A stretch of DNA of 64,000 nucleotides, taken from contig CP073759.1 in NCBI GenBank assembly GCA_018398995.1, forward strand, positions 310,001 to 374,000, in the 5' to 3' direction. This DNA is from Methylophilaceae bacterium. Lineage in GTDB: Bacteria > Pseudomonadota > Gammaproteobacteria > Burkholderiales > Methylophilaceae. The position numbers and the translations under genes are program-made. Below the pieces are notes generated by a model. It searched no databases and was not told the origin of the DNA. It worked only from the letters and a program-made list of their open reading frames with translations. This document shows positions 8,988 to 17,768 of the stretch, one piece after another; positions within the stretch are counted from its first letter, which is position 1, and the number at the start of each line of letters is the position of its first letter.

Positions 8988-9323
8988 ATGGCAACGACGA
9001 TGACACAAAAAATGACAGCTGATTATTTAGCGGTATTGCGAGAATCGGCGGATATCGCAACTAGCTTAATGAAGGTATTAGCGAACCCAGATAGGCTAAT
9101 GTTGTTATGTCAGCTTTCACAAGGCGAAAAGTCAGTAGGTGAGCTGGAAACATTAACTGGGATACAACAACCAACGCTTTCACAACAATTGACAGTACTA
9201 CGTGAGAATCAAGTGGTGCAAACACGCCGAGAAGGAAAAAATATTTTTTACACCGTTGCTAGCAAGCCAGCACTCGCGATTATTGATGTGCTAGCCGAGC
9301 AAATTTGTAAACTACATCAATAA
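8988..9323 (+). CDS. ArsR-family repressor, BigR/SqrR-like persulfide sensor
   Basis: This 111-residue winged helix-turn-helix repressor has the ArsR core LANPDRLMLLCQL and the recognition region QQPTLSQQLTVLRE. It contains two cysteines, Cys41 and Cys107, placed where the sulfide-responsive repressors SqrR and BigR carry the pair that forms a tetrasulfide or disulfide bridge. It lacks the CxC metal motif of arsenic sensors. It is divergent from the sulfur dioxygenase gene and heads an operon with a DUF442 protein and a TauE exporter. The expected behaviour is repression of both units until sulfane sulfur accumulates. A second ATG four codons in is an alternative start. Confidence 0.85.
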   Translation: MATTMTQKMTADYLAVLRESADIATSLMKVLANPDRLMLLCQLSQGEKSVGELETLTGIQQPTLSQQLTVLRENQVVQTRREGKNIFYTVASKPALAIIDVLAEQICKLHQ

Positions 9324-9336
9324 TGAAAGGAATATC

Positions 9337-9789
9337 ATGGCTTTAACAGTCACAAAACACACCGATCAATTTAGCAGCTCTCCCCAACTCAATCCAGAAG
9401 ATATGGCAGAGATTGCAAAACTTGGCTTTAAGTCTATTATCAATGCGCGTCCTGATAACGAAGGCGGCAATACGCAGCCTTCCAGTGAGATTATGCAAAA
9501 GGCAGCAGCGCAAGCTGGTTTAAGCTATGTACATATTCCTGTTGTGCCAAACAATATTCAAGCTGATGCTATTGAAGCCTGCGCGCGTTTTGTTTCTGAT
9601 GCACCCAAGCCAATGCTAGGGTTTTGTAAATCAGGTATGCGCGCCGCTAGCCTTTACAGATTTGCTGAGCAGAAAAACAATCCAAATGCAGAGAGCCAAC
9701 ATTGGCTTACGCAAAAAGTCAGTGATTTTTTTGCAAACAAGTGTTTACTCACCAAACTATATCGAAAAATCGCCAATACCAACAAATAG
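9337..9789 (+). CDS. DUF442 / TIGR01244-family sulfur-metabolism protein
   Basis: This 150-residue protein has a phosphatase-like fold with a Cys-x4-Arg loop, FCKSGMRAA (Cys97, Arg102). It is the stand-alone form of the domain fused to the beta-lactamase-like domain in Blh proteins of bigR operons, and is often described as a sulfur transferase or rhodanese-like protein. The loop is typical (C-x-S-G-x-R). The ATG follows AAGGAA. It sits between the repressor and the TauE exporter, 13 bases after the former and 3 bases before the latter. Its exact substrate is unknown. Confidence 0.8.
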   Translation: MALTVTKHTDQFSSSPQLNPEDMAEIAKLGFKSIINARPDNEGGNTQPSSEIMQKAAAQAGLSYVHIPVVPNNIQADAIEACARFVSDAPKPMLGFCKSGMRAASLYRFAEQKNNPNAESQHWLTQKVSDFFANKCLLTKLYRKIANTNK

Positions 9790-9792
9790 ATA

Positions 9793-10605
9793 ATGGTATT
9801 TTCAATAGAAATAATGAGTGCAATATTAGGCTCATTGATTGGATTGATGCTAGCGCTCACTGGCGCTGGTGGTACAATGCTGGCTATTCCTTTATTGGTA
9901 TTCTTTTTACCGATTTCTATTTTTCAAGCAGCGCCTATTGCATTAATAGCCGTTTTGATGGCCTCAGGTGTTGGCGCTATTCAGGGCTTAAGAAAAGGAA
10001 CGGTTCGTTATAAAACTGCCCTATTGATTGCATCTATCGGCATTGCATTAGCACCTATTGGGGTTAAATTAGCAGCGCATGCTTCTGACCAGCTGTTAAG
10101 TCTTGTATTAGTGACTGCACTTTTTTTTATTGGTATGCAATCGTGGCGGCAAGCAAGGCAACATGAAACTGATCACACGCTTAGGCCAACACCTGTCTGT
10201 ATGCTTAATCCAGTGACATCTCGATTATTTTGGACGGCATCTTGCACAAGAAGTCTTATCGGAACTGGGGCGATAACAGGTTTTATGTCAGGTCTATTGG
10301 GCGTTGGAGGCGGGTTTATCATTGTGCCAAGCTTGCACAAGGTGAGTAATTTCAGTCATCAAACGGTGATTGCTACCACACTCAGTATCGTTTCTATCAT
10401 TGCTATTAGTAGTGTTGCAAGTCATCTTCATAGCAATAACATTATATGGTCTGCTGCGATACCATTTGCCCTTAGCACCACACTCACCATGTTAATCATT
10501 AGCGAAAAAGTGAGCCATCAAATACCCAAACATTTTGCACAGCGCAGCTTTGCAATATTGTGTCTTATAGCAGCAGCCAGCTTAGTATTTAAACGCTTAG
10601 TTTGA
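9793..10605 (+). CDS. TauE/SafE-family sulfite/anion exporter
   Basis: This 270-residue integral membrane protein has about eight hydrophobic segments and the two repeated TauE-type motifs: a first GLMLALTGAGGTMLAIPLL and a second GLLGVGGGFIIVPSL. It probably exports sulfite (or a related sulfur anion) made by the neighbouring sulfur dioxygenase; this is inferred from context. It is the last gene of the repressor operon. A cytosolic loop around residues 118-145 interrupts the two halves. A 306-base gap to aceE follows. Confidence 0.85.
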   Translation: MVFSIEIMSAILGSLIGLMLALTGAGGTMLAIPLLVFFLPISIFQAAPIALIAVLMASGVGAIQGLRKGTVRYKTALLIASIGIALAPIGVKLAAHASDQLLSLVLVTALFFIGMQSWRQARQHETDHTLRPTPVCMLNPVTSRLFWTASCTRSLIGTGAITGFMSGLLGVGGGFIIVPSLHKVSNFSHQTVIATTLSIVSIIAISSVASHLHSNNIIWSAAIPFALSTTLTMLIISEKVSHQIPKHFAQRSFAILCLIAAASLVFKRLV

Positions 10606-10911
10606 ACAAAAATGGACTTCATTGATCACATTTAAAGCAGCATTAAATTACAAAATTTTATCTTATTACTGCATTTTACTGACATTTAGATGCTTTTAGC
10701 TCAATTTTAATGACAATTGTGAAAAAGTAATTATCACTAATCAGCCCTTAAAACATCACGAATCACGCCGGCAAACGGCTGTTTTAACTTGACCAAAATG
10801 CGTATTAAAGCGAAACTATCGCTTTAATAAAGAACAACTCAATTCACGTTATCGTTGCGTCAACCGTTCAAAAATGATTGCACCAACAACAACACGGAGA
10901 AATCTCAAAGC
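10606..10911 (+). promoter_or_regulatory. aceE upstream region with perfect hairpin
   Basis: No gene is seen in these 306 bases. The notable element is an 11-bp perfect inverted repeat, TATTAAAGCGA/TCGCTTTAATA, with a 5-base loop at 10803-10829. It has no T-tract, so it is not a simple terminator, and it lies about 80 bases before the aceE start. It could be an operator for the pyruvate dehydrogenase operon or an mRNA leader hairpin. A TTGACC stands at 10787 but no convincing -10 follows it. The aceE start is preceded by GGAG at a long spacing. Confidence 0.5.
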
Positions 10912-13581
10912 ATGGCAACGAATCCACAAACACGCTTAAGTGAAACAGACCCGCAAGAAACGCAAGAGTGGTTGGATGCCTTATCATCCGTCATTCAAAA
11001 CGAAGGTACAGAGCGCGCTCACTTTCTACTGGAAGCGATGATTGATCAAGCGCGCCGCTCAGGTAGCAACTTACCTTACAACGCAACTACTGCTTATGTG
11101 AATACCATCCCAACGCATTTACAGGCAAAACTGCCTGGCGATCCGGAAATGGAACGCCGCATTCGCGCACTGGTTCGCTGGAACGCAATTATGACGGTGC
11201 TTCGTGCCAACGAAAAATCACCTGGCGTTGGAGGACATATTGCTAGCTTTCAATCTGCAGCGACTTTATATGATGTAGGTTTTAATCACTTTTTCCGTGC
11301 CGCAAATGAAAATTTTGGCGGTGACTGTATTTATTTCCAAGGTCACTCCTCTCCCGGCGTATATGCACGTGCTTATTTAGAGGGTCGAATTTCTGAAGAA
11401 CAGCTAGACAATTTCCGCCAAGAAACGGGTGGCAATGGTTTATCAAGCTATCCTCACCCATGGCTAATGCCAGATTTCTGGCAGTTTCCAACGGTATCAA
11501 TGGGTATTGGTCCGTTGGCAGGTATTTACCAAGCACGCTTTTTAAAATATTTGCACGATCGCGGCATTGCTGACACCAGCGACCGTAAAGTGTGGGTGTT
11601 CTGTGGTGATGGTGAAATGGACGAACCTGAATCTCAAGGTGCGATCTCACTCGCTGCACGTGAAAATCTAGACAATCTTATTTTCGTTATTAACTGTAAC
11701 TTACAGCGCCTTGACGGGCCTGTTCGTGGCAATGGCAAAATTATTCAAGAGCTTGAATCAAACTTCCGCGGCGCTGGCTGGAATGCACTGAAAGTTGTTT
11801 GGGGTTCCTATTGGGATCCATTATTGGCAATGGATAAGGATGGTTTGCTCAAAAAACGCATGGAAGAGTGTGTGGATGGTGAGTATCAAAACTTCAAACA
11901 AAAAGGTGGCGCCTATACGCGTGAACATTTCTTTGGCAAATACCCAGAGCTAAAAGAAATGGTTGCGGCCATGTCTGACAGCGATATTTGGCGTTTAAAT
12001 CGCGGCGGTCATGACCCACACAAAGTGTATGCGGCCTATAATGCTGCAGTCAATCACAAAGGCCAGCCCACTGTTATTTTAGCTAAAACCGTTAAAGGTT
12101 ATGGCATGGGCGATGCGGGCGAAGGTCAAAATACCACGCATCAACAAAAGAGCATGGATATTGAGTCGTTGAAGAAATTCCGCGATCGTTTTGACTTACC
12201 TCTCACCGATGAGCAAGTTGAAAAATTGTCGTATTACAAACCAGCGCCAGATAGCCCAGAGATACAATACATTGCTGAACGCAACGCTGCGATGGGCGGA
12301 CACGTTCCTAAACGTCGTCAAAAAGGCAATGAATTAACGGTGCCGCAGTTATCAGCATTTGAGAATATGCTCGGCGATACTGGTGAGCGTGAAATCTCTA
12401 CGACCATGGCGTTTGTAAGAATTCTATCAACCTTGGTACGCGATAAAGAAATTGGCAAATTTGTTGTGCCTATCGTGCCAGATGAAGCACGCACCTTTGG
12501 TATGGAGGGAATGTTCCGTCAACTGGGCATTTACTCTTCCATTGGTCAATTATATGAGCCACAAGACTCTGACCAAGTGATGTATTACAAGGAATTGAAA
12601 ACGGGACAAATTCTTGAAGAAGGCATCAACGAAGCTGGTGCGTTTTCGAGCTGGCTGGCAGCGGCAACATCCTATAGCGTAAGCGGGACGCAGATGATTC
12701 CGTTTTATATTTACTACTCAATGTTTGGCTTCCAACGCATCGGCGACTTTGCATGGGCAGCAGGTGATAGCCGCGCACGAGGCTTCTTACTTGGCGCGAC
12801 AGCGGGTCGCACCACATTGAATGGTGAAGGTTTGCAACATGAAGATGGTCATAGCCATTTGTTATCGGCAACCATTCCGAATTGCATCTCTTACGACCCT
12901 ACCTTTTCGTATGAATTAGCCGTGATTATTCAAGAAGGTTTGCGTCGCATGGTACAAAACCAAGAAGATGTGTATTACTACATCACACTGATGAATGAAA
13001 ACTACAGCCACCCTGCCATGCCAAAAGGCTGCGAGGCTGGTATTCTTAAAGGCATGTATAGCTTTAGCAAATCAAAAGCAAAAGGTGAAAAAGTACAATT
13101 AATGGGTAGCGGTGTGATTTTACGTGAAGTGATTGCCGCTGCAGATTTATTAGAAAAAGACTGGGGCGTTGCCGCAGACGTGTGGAGCGCGCCTAGCTTT
13201 ACCGAATTACGTCGTGAAGGTTTAGATTGCGATCGTTGGAATATGTTAAACCCAGACAAAAAACAACGTGTTAGTTATGTTGCTGAATGTTTAAAAGAGG
13301 CAAAAGGCCCAGTGATTGCTTCTACGGATTACATGAAGAGCTTTGCTGAGCAAATTCAACGGTTTGTTCCTAATCGATTTGTTGCACTAGGCACGGATGG
13401 GTATGGCCGATCTGACAGTCGTGAAGCCTTGCGTGATTTTTTTGAAGTTGACCGCTACTATATCGTCATTGCAGCCTTAAAAGCGCTAAGTGATGAAGGA
13501 AAACTGCCTGCAGCGAAAGTGGCTGAAGCAGTGAAAAAATACAAGCTTAATCCAAATAAACCAAACCCAAGTACTGTTTAA
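10912..13581 (+). CDS. aceE: pyruvate dehydrogenase E1 component (homodimeric)
   Basis: This thiamine-diphosphate enzyme decarboxylates pyruvate and acetylates the lipoyl groups of E2. The 889-residue product is of the single-chain AceE type, with the TPP motif VFCGDGEMDEPESQGA followed by NLIFVINCNLQRLDGPVRG, and the loop HEDGHSHLLSATIPNC. An open frame extends 19 codons upstream from a TTG, but MATNPQTRLS is the family-like start. It is followed 22 bases later by aceF. A hairpin lies in the upstream region. Confidence 0.97.
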   Translation: MATNPQTRLSETDPQETQEWLDALSSVIQNEGTERAHFLLEAMIDQARRSGSNLPYNATTAYVNTIPTHLQAKLPGDPEMERRIRALVRWNAIMTVLRANEKSPGVGGHIASFQSAATLYDVGFNHFFRAANENFGGDCIYFQGHSSPGVYARAYLEGRISEEQLDNFRQETGGNGLSSYPHPWLMPDFWQFPTVSMGIGPLAGIYQARFLKYLHDRGIADTSDRKVWVFCGDGEMDEPESQGAISLAARENLDNLIFVINCNLQRLDGPVRGNGKIIQELESNFRGAGWNALKVVWGSYWDPLLAMDKDGLLKKRMEECVDGEYQNFKQKGGAYTREHFFGKYPELKEMVAAMSDSDIWRLNRGGHDPHKVYAAYNAAVNHKGQPTVILAKTVKGYGMGDAGEGQNTTHQQKSMDIESLKKFRDRFDLPLTDEQVEKLSYYKPAPDSPEIQYIAERNAAMGGHVPKRRQKGNELTVPQLSAFENMLGDTGEREISTTMAFVRILSTLVRDKEIGKFVVPIVPDEARTFGMEGMFRQLGIYSSIGQLYEPQDSDQVMYYKELKTGQILEEGINEAGAFSSWLAAATSYSVSGTQMIPFYIYYSMFGFQRIGDFAWAAGDSRARGFLLGATAGRTTLNGEGLQHEDGHSHLLSATIPNCISYDPTFSYELAVIIQEGLRRMVQNQEDVYYYITLMNENYSHPAMPKGCEAGILKGMYSFSKSKAKGEKVQLMGSGVILREVIAAADLLEKDWGVAADVWSAPSFTELRREGLDCDRWNMLNPDKKQRVSYVAECLKEAKGPVIASTDYMKSFAEQIQRFVPNRFVALGTDGYGRSDSREALRDFFEVDRYYIVIAALKALSDEGKLPAAKVAEAVKKYKLNPNKPNPSTV

Positions 13582-13603
13582 GTGGTTGGTTCGGAGTAAA
13601 TAA

Positions 13604-14947
13604 ATGAGTGTAAAAGATATTTTAGTGCCAGATATTGGTGATTTTGAGTCGGTTGATATTATTGAAGTGCTAGTTTCACCCGGCGACACAATCGCCGCCG
13701 ATGATTCTTTAGTCACCGTTGAATCTGATAAAGCTTCTATGGATATTCCATCACCTGAGGCCGGCGTAGTAAAAGAGGTTAAAGTTAAAGTAGGCGATAA
13801 AATTGCAGAAGGCCACTTAATCATTACGCTAGAGGTGAGTGATACGGCAGTTGAAACAAAAACAGTAGAGGTTGCTCCAGCTAAAGAAGAGGCACCAGCA
13901 CCTGTTAAGGAAATACCAAAATCGGATATTCCAGAACCAACACGCCCTGCCCCAGAACCACCAAAACAAGTACAACCAGTTGCTAAACCAGCGCCTGTTG
14001 GCGCGCATGTTGATACCAACAGAGAAGTAAGCTCGCATGCTAGCCCATCTGTCCGTAAATTTGCACGCGAGTTAGGTGTAGATCTTAAATTAGTCAAAGG
14101 CTCTGGCCCTAAAAATAGAATTTTAAATAATGACGTACAAGAATATGTAAAAGGCGAGTTAGCAAAGCCGCGTTCGGACAGCATGGCATCTGGTGGCAGT
14201 GCATTAAGTACGTTAGCCATGCCAGTCATTGATTTTAGCAAGTTTGGTTCTATCACCACGCAACCATTGTCCCGCATCAAAAAACTATCTGGTGCTAACT
14301 TACATCGCAACTGGGTCACGGCACCACATGTGACGCAATTTGACGAAGCAGACATTACGGATTTAGAAGATTTCCGCAAATCCATGCAAGCGGATGCCGA
14401 AAAACGTGGCGTAAAACTCACCATGTTGGCGTTTTTAATCAAAGCATCAGTCAATGCACTCAAAGCCTATCCAAACTTTAACGCATCGCTCTCTCCAGAT
14501 GGCGATAACCTAATCTTAAAAAGTTATTACAACATAGGTTTTGCCTGCGATACGCCAGATGGTTTAGTGGTGCCTGTTGTTAGAGACGTACAAAGTAAAG
14601 ATGTGCTCGAAATTGCTGCCGATTTAATGGATTTATCAGCTAAAGCACGTGAACGAAAATTAAAAGTAGAAGAAATGCAAGGCGGCTGTTTTACCATTTC
14701 TAGCCTAGGCGGGATTGGTGGCACTATGTTTACTCCCATCATCAATTGCCCAGAAGTCGCCATTCTAGGTGTATCAAGATCTAGCATGCAGCCAGTCTAT
14801 AACAAAGAAACAAAAGGATTTGAGCCACGCCTAATCTTGCCACTGTCTCTCTCATACGACCACCGCGTGATTGATGGAGCTGATGGCGCACGTTTCACCA
14901 GCCACTTAAGAATGATGTTAAGTGATGTTAGAAGGTTGTTGCTATAA
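13604..14947 (+). CDS. aceF: dihydrolipoamide acetyltransferase (PDH E2)
   Basis: This is the core of the pyruvate dehydrogenase complex, transferring acetyl groups from lipoyl-lysine to CoA. The 447-residue protein has one lipoyl domain (residues 1 to about 78, lipoylated Lys in VESDKASMDIPSP), an Ala/Pro-rich linker (about 85-135), a peripheral-subunit-binding domain (about 146-186, SPSVRKFARELGV) and a catalytic domain ending with DHRVIDGADGARF. The lipoyl domain is closely similar to that at the N-terminus of the E3 gene 5 kb downstream. A strong terminator follows the stop. Confidence 0.97.
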   Translation: MSVKDILVPDIGDFESVDIIEVLVSPGDTIAADDSLVTVESDKASMDIPSPEAGVVKEVKVKVGDKIAEGHLIITLEVSDTAVETKTVEVAPAKEEAPAPVKEIPKSDIPEPTRPAPEPPKQVQPVAKPAPVGAHVDTNREVSSHASPSVRKFARELGVDLKLVKGSGPKNRILNNDVQEYVKGELAKPRSDSMASGGSALSTLAMPVIDFSKFGSITTQPLSRIKKLSGANLHRNWVTAPHVTQFDEADITDLEDFRKSMQADAEKRGVKLTMLAFLIKASVNALKAYPNFNASLSPDGDNLILKSYYNIGFACDTPDGLVVPVVRDVQSKDVLEIAADLMDLSAKARERKLKVEEMQGGCFTISSLGGIGGTMFTPIINCPEVAILGVSRSSMQPVYNKETKGFEPRLILPLSLSYDHRVIDGADGARFTSHLRMMLSDVRRLLL

Positions 14948-14953
14948 ACGAAT

Positions 14954-14980
14954 AAAAAAGGCACTTTGGTGCCTTTTTTT
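14954..14980 (+). terminator. rho-independent terminator after aceF
   Basis: A GGCAC/GTGCC stem with loop TTTG is flanked by six A's and a run of seven T's, starting seven bases after the aceF stop. It ends the aceE-aceF transcript, so lpd must have its own promoter. Between it and the next gene there is also a perfect 8-bp inverted repeat (CGACTAGT/ACTAGTCG, 15083-15102) without a T-tract, whose role is unclear. Confidence 0.9.
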
Positions 14981-15199
14981 AACGTATTCATCACTAAAGT
15001 AAATCGCTTTTAACCATGTAGCTGAGTAGCTTTTAAGCAATGTGTGTTTAACAACCAAGACTGATCTGAACGACAATAAATGCGACTAGTATCAACTAGT
15101 CGGCGCTCACGGTACCTTTTGCAAAAAATTATCGGCTAGGCGCGCCATCATCACAGTAACTTAATTAAACGTGAGAAAAATAATGTGCTCAACCAAACG

Positions 15200-17158
15200 C
15201 TAGTCTTTTTGCGCAATGACTTGACACGCAACTGCACTTGCATATGGCATAGATTGTAATACTAACAATGTAACCCATAGTTGGGCATCCAAGTTAGCAA
15301 AGCCTCTGGTTAGCAACATTGCATAACCAGCAAAAATCATAGCTAACAATATCAAAAATTCTTCACGTATCGGACTTAATAAATGCCATTTACTAGAAGT
15401 GCTTTTGCCTTTAGCCGTTACAACAAAAACGCCCGCTTTTTTTGCCAATCCCATCATCACACCTCGTGCAATGGCATGTGACAATCCCAAACTTGCCAGC
15501 GAAGCGCCCCAAATATCTATCCATTTACATTGCATGGTTTTCCGATATAGCACAGGACCTAAGGCAGCCTTAATTGCTAAAAAGCAAATAATCGGCACAA
15601 TCATAATGGAGACTGGCAGGCTGAATGCTTTGGGGAAAAATAGCATTAATAATGTCCATCCAATAGAACCAATGGTGAATATTAATTGCAATGCATCACC
15701 CATCCAGCCAAACCAGCCAGTTAAGAAATGATAACGCTGGCTAAAGCTTAATGTGGATTTACCGAGTAACCTAGGTATATGTCGTTTTAAAATTTGCATT
15801 GCACCAAATGCCCATCGATAGCGCTGAGACTTTAGTGCGCTAAAACTAGCAGGCGTAAGACCTCGTCCAAAAGTATCATCAACATAACGTAACTCATAGT
15901 TTTGCTCTAATAAACGTAACCCTAACTCGGTATCTTCACAAATACACCACTCCGACCAACCGTCTAAATCTCTCAATGCTTGATGTCGTATCAACGTCAT
16001 CGTGCCGTGCTGAATTAATGCATTTCGTTCATGTCGATGATGCATACCAATACGGAAAAAACCTTCAAACTCCCAATTACACATGCGCTTGAAAAAATTA
16101 TGCTCCCACTCTCTATGCGCTTGTGGCGCCTGCACAACGGCCACTTTTGGTTCTGCGAAATGCGGAACCAAAGTGGCTAACCAATCACGCGCTACAACAT
16201 AATCCGCATCTATTACCCCAATCGCTACTGCATCTATATGTGTTTTGCTCAAGGCAAAATTAAGTGCACCAGCCTTAAATCCTGGCCATTTAGGTAAGTG
16301 ATAAAAATGGAAATTATTTGGCAAATCAGCCATGTATTTTTCTATTGGCTTCCACTTGGCTTCATCAGTCGTATTATTATCAACAACAATCACTTCATAA
16401 TGTTGGTAATCCAAATTTTTTAAGCTATCTATGGTTGCAATCACCATTTCAGCTGGTTCGTTATAGCAGGCCAAATGAATGGATACAAAAAATTCACTAT
16501 CTTCAGGCAAAGGTGTTTTGCGATGATAAATGCGTCGCCAATTTCGTTTAAACATCACTTCACTGAATTCAACGGCGTAAGTCATCAACACCAACGAGGT
16601 GAGCCCTATTGCCAGAATTAACCCCCCCAGAATAATAAAATCACGTAATGTATAGTAATAATCTCCTGGCAACTTCCAAGCAATGACCAGTGTCGTAATA
16701 CATGCTTGTAGCAATATTGCCATTGAAATAACACCACCAATGCCCCAACTCCTAAATCTCCAGCCGATAAATAGGATCGGAAACAGAGCAATCAGCGTGG
16801 CCCAAATAGCCTTTTCTGCCCAACGACCGTCTTTAGCTACCGAACCTTGCAACGAGTATTTTTCAACCCGATTTGCATCAAACATGCCCCAATAGGCACC
16901 AGCCCAACCTTCAATATTCACCTTCCAAGGCTGGTCAATCGCTTCCATTAAATAATACTCATAATGTTCTGCTTCATTTTTTGCTAAAAACTCGCGTACA
17001 AACCGTGCTTGATTCACTTCATTAGCAATCGCAGCCCCAATCGCTGGTCCACTACTAGGCCAGCCGATTTCCGCAATCACAATTCTTTTGCGAGGATAAG
17101 CTTTCATCAGCTCTTGATAACGCTCAACGGCATAGGACGACGCTTGCTCTATCGGCAC
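15200..17158 (-). CDS. beta-glucan glucosyltransferase, C-terminal part (NdvB-like GT2), separated by in-frame stop
   Basis: This is the larger part of a GH17-GT2 protein resembling NdvB cyclic beta-1,3-glucan synthases. It begins with the end of the GH17 domain, including the nucleophile motif IAEIGWPSSG (Glu30 of this part). Membrane segments follow, then a cytosolic GT2 domain with CYNEP, the DxD-type IDADY, the base region CICEDTELG and QRYRW (Q-x-x-R-W), then further membrane segments. The frame continues from the upstream N-terminal part across one TAA codon and one Gly codon; the listed GTG start has no ribosome-binding site. The gene is therefore either inactivated, read through, or a sequencing error. 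Full length would be about 850 residues, close to Pseudomonas NdvB. Confidence 0.82.
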   Translation of the reverse strand: MPIEQASSYAVERYQELMKAYPRKRIVIAEIGWPSSGPAIGAAIANEVNQARFVREFLAKNEAEHYEYYLMEAIDQPWKVNIEGWAGAYWGMFDANRVEKYSLQGSVAKDGRWAEKAIWATLIALFPILFIGWRFRSWGIGGVISMAILLQACITTLVIAWKLPGDYYYTLRDFIILGGLILAIGLTSLVLMTYAVEFSEVMFKRNWRRIYHRKTPLPEDSEFFVSIHLACYNEPAEMVIATIDSLKNLDYQHYEVIVVDNNTTDEAKWKPIEKYMADLPNNFHFYHLPKWPGFKAGALNFALSKTHIDAVAIGVIDADYVVARDWLATLVPHFAEPKVAVVQAPQAHREWEHNFFKRMCNWEFEGFFRIGMHHRHERNALIQHGTMTLIRHQALRDLDGWSEWCICEDTELGLRLLEQNYELRYVDDTFGRGLTPASFSALKSQRYRWAFGAMQILKRHIPRLLGKSTLSFSQRYHFLTGWFGWMGDALQLIFTIGSIGWTLLMLFFPKAFSLPVSIMIVPIICFLAIKAALGPVLYRKTMQCKWIDIWGASLASLGLSHAIARGVMMGLAKKAGVFVVTAKGKSTSSKWHLLSPIREEFLILLAMIFAGYAMLLTRGFANLDAQLWVTLLVLQSMPYASAVACQVIAQKD

Positions 17159-17161
17159 ACC

Positions 17162-17755
17162 TTAATGATAAGGCAACAAATGCACAGCAATGTAGTCAAC
17201 ATGCTTAACTAATTCAGGATTCTTCAACCAAATATGCCATGGCTCAGCTGTTGATATTGGCCGATCAGTTGCTTCTCGCATATCATCTAAATAGACGATT
17301 AAATCCTCTATTGATAAATCATTTCTTAACAGCACCTCATTACCAACAATGGCCGCTTCTATATTGTCATAATGGTTAATTTTTTCTTTTAAGGCAGCAA
17401 TTTCACGCTCATTAGCATCAGTATCTTGGCTAACCCAAGCACCACCAATAACTGAAATCCCCTCTTTATCAGCCAGCGCAACCACTTCGCTATTTTCAAT
17501 CGATGTGTATAAGCGAATACGATTCGTTAGTTTTTTTAATAACTTAAGATCGTGTGCTAATTCAGCCGTATTCGGATAAGTACGATCTAATGGGCTTTGA
17601 TTGGCTTGATACCCGCTATATGCAAAACCATGCAAAATGGGGGCAACATTAATTAACGGCAACGCTCTATTGGCAATCGCCCATGCACCAAAGTGCAAAA
17701 TAGCAAAAACAATAGCAAATAAAAATGGGAAATAAAAACGTTTGATTAACTGCAT
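17162..17755 (-). CDS. beta-glucan glucosyltransferase, N-terminal GH17 part, ended by premature stop
   Basis: These 197 residues contain an N-terminal membrane anchor (about 8-28) and the first two thirds of a glycoside hydrolase family 17 barrel, including the proton donor in IVGNEVLLR (Glu140). The frame stops with TAA after HLLPYH. The intact neighbouring paralogue reads HILPYWEN at this point, so a Glu codon GAA changed to TAA by one substitution is the simplest explanation. The stop separates the acid/base Glu from the nucleophile Glu in the downstream part, so the truncated domain alone should be catalytically dead. It starts 13 bases after the paralogue. Confidence 0.8.
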   Translation of the reverse strand: MQLIKRFYFPFLFAIVFAILHFGAWAIANRALPLINVAPILHGFAYSGYQANQSPLDRTYPNTAELAHDLKLLKKLTNRIRLYTSIENSEVVALADKEGISVIGGAWVSQDTDANEREIAALKEKINHYDNIEAAIVGNEVLLRNDLSIEDLIVYLDDMREATDRPISTAEPWHIWLKNPELVKHVDYIAVHLLPYH

Positions 17756-17768
17756 AATAAAAGTTGAA

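Noticed and set aside
13486-14463. 325-codon ORF on the minus strand opposite aceE end and aceF
   Set aside because: It is antisense to a clear aceF coding region; the Ser/Thr-rich translation has no family features and mirrors the codon bias of aceF.
15083-15102. Inverted repeat CGACTAGT/ACTAGTCG considered as a terminator
   Set aside because: No T-run follows on either strand; the aceF terminator is upstream and clear.
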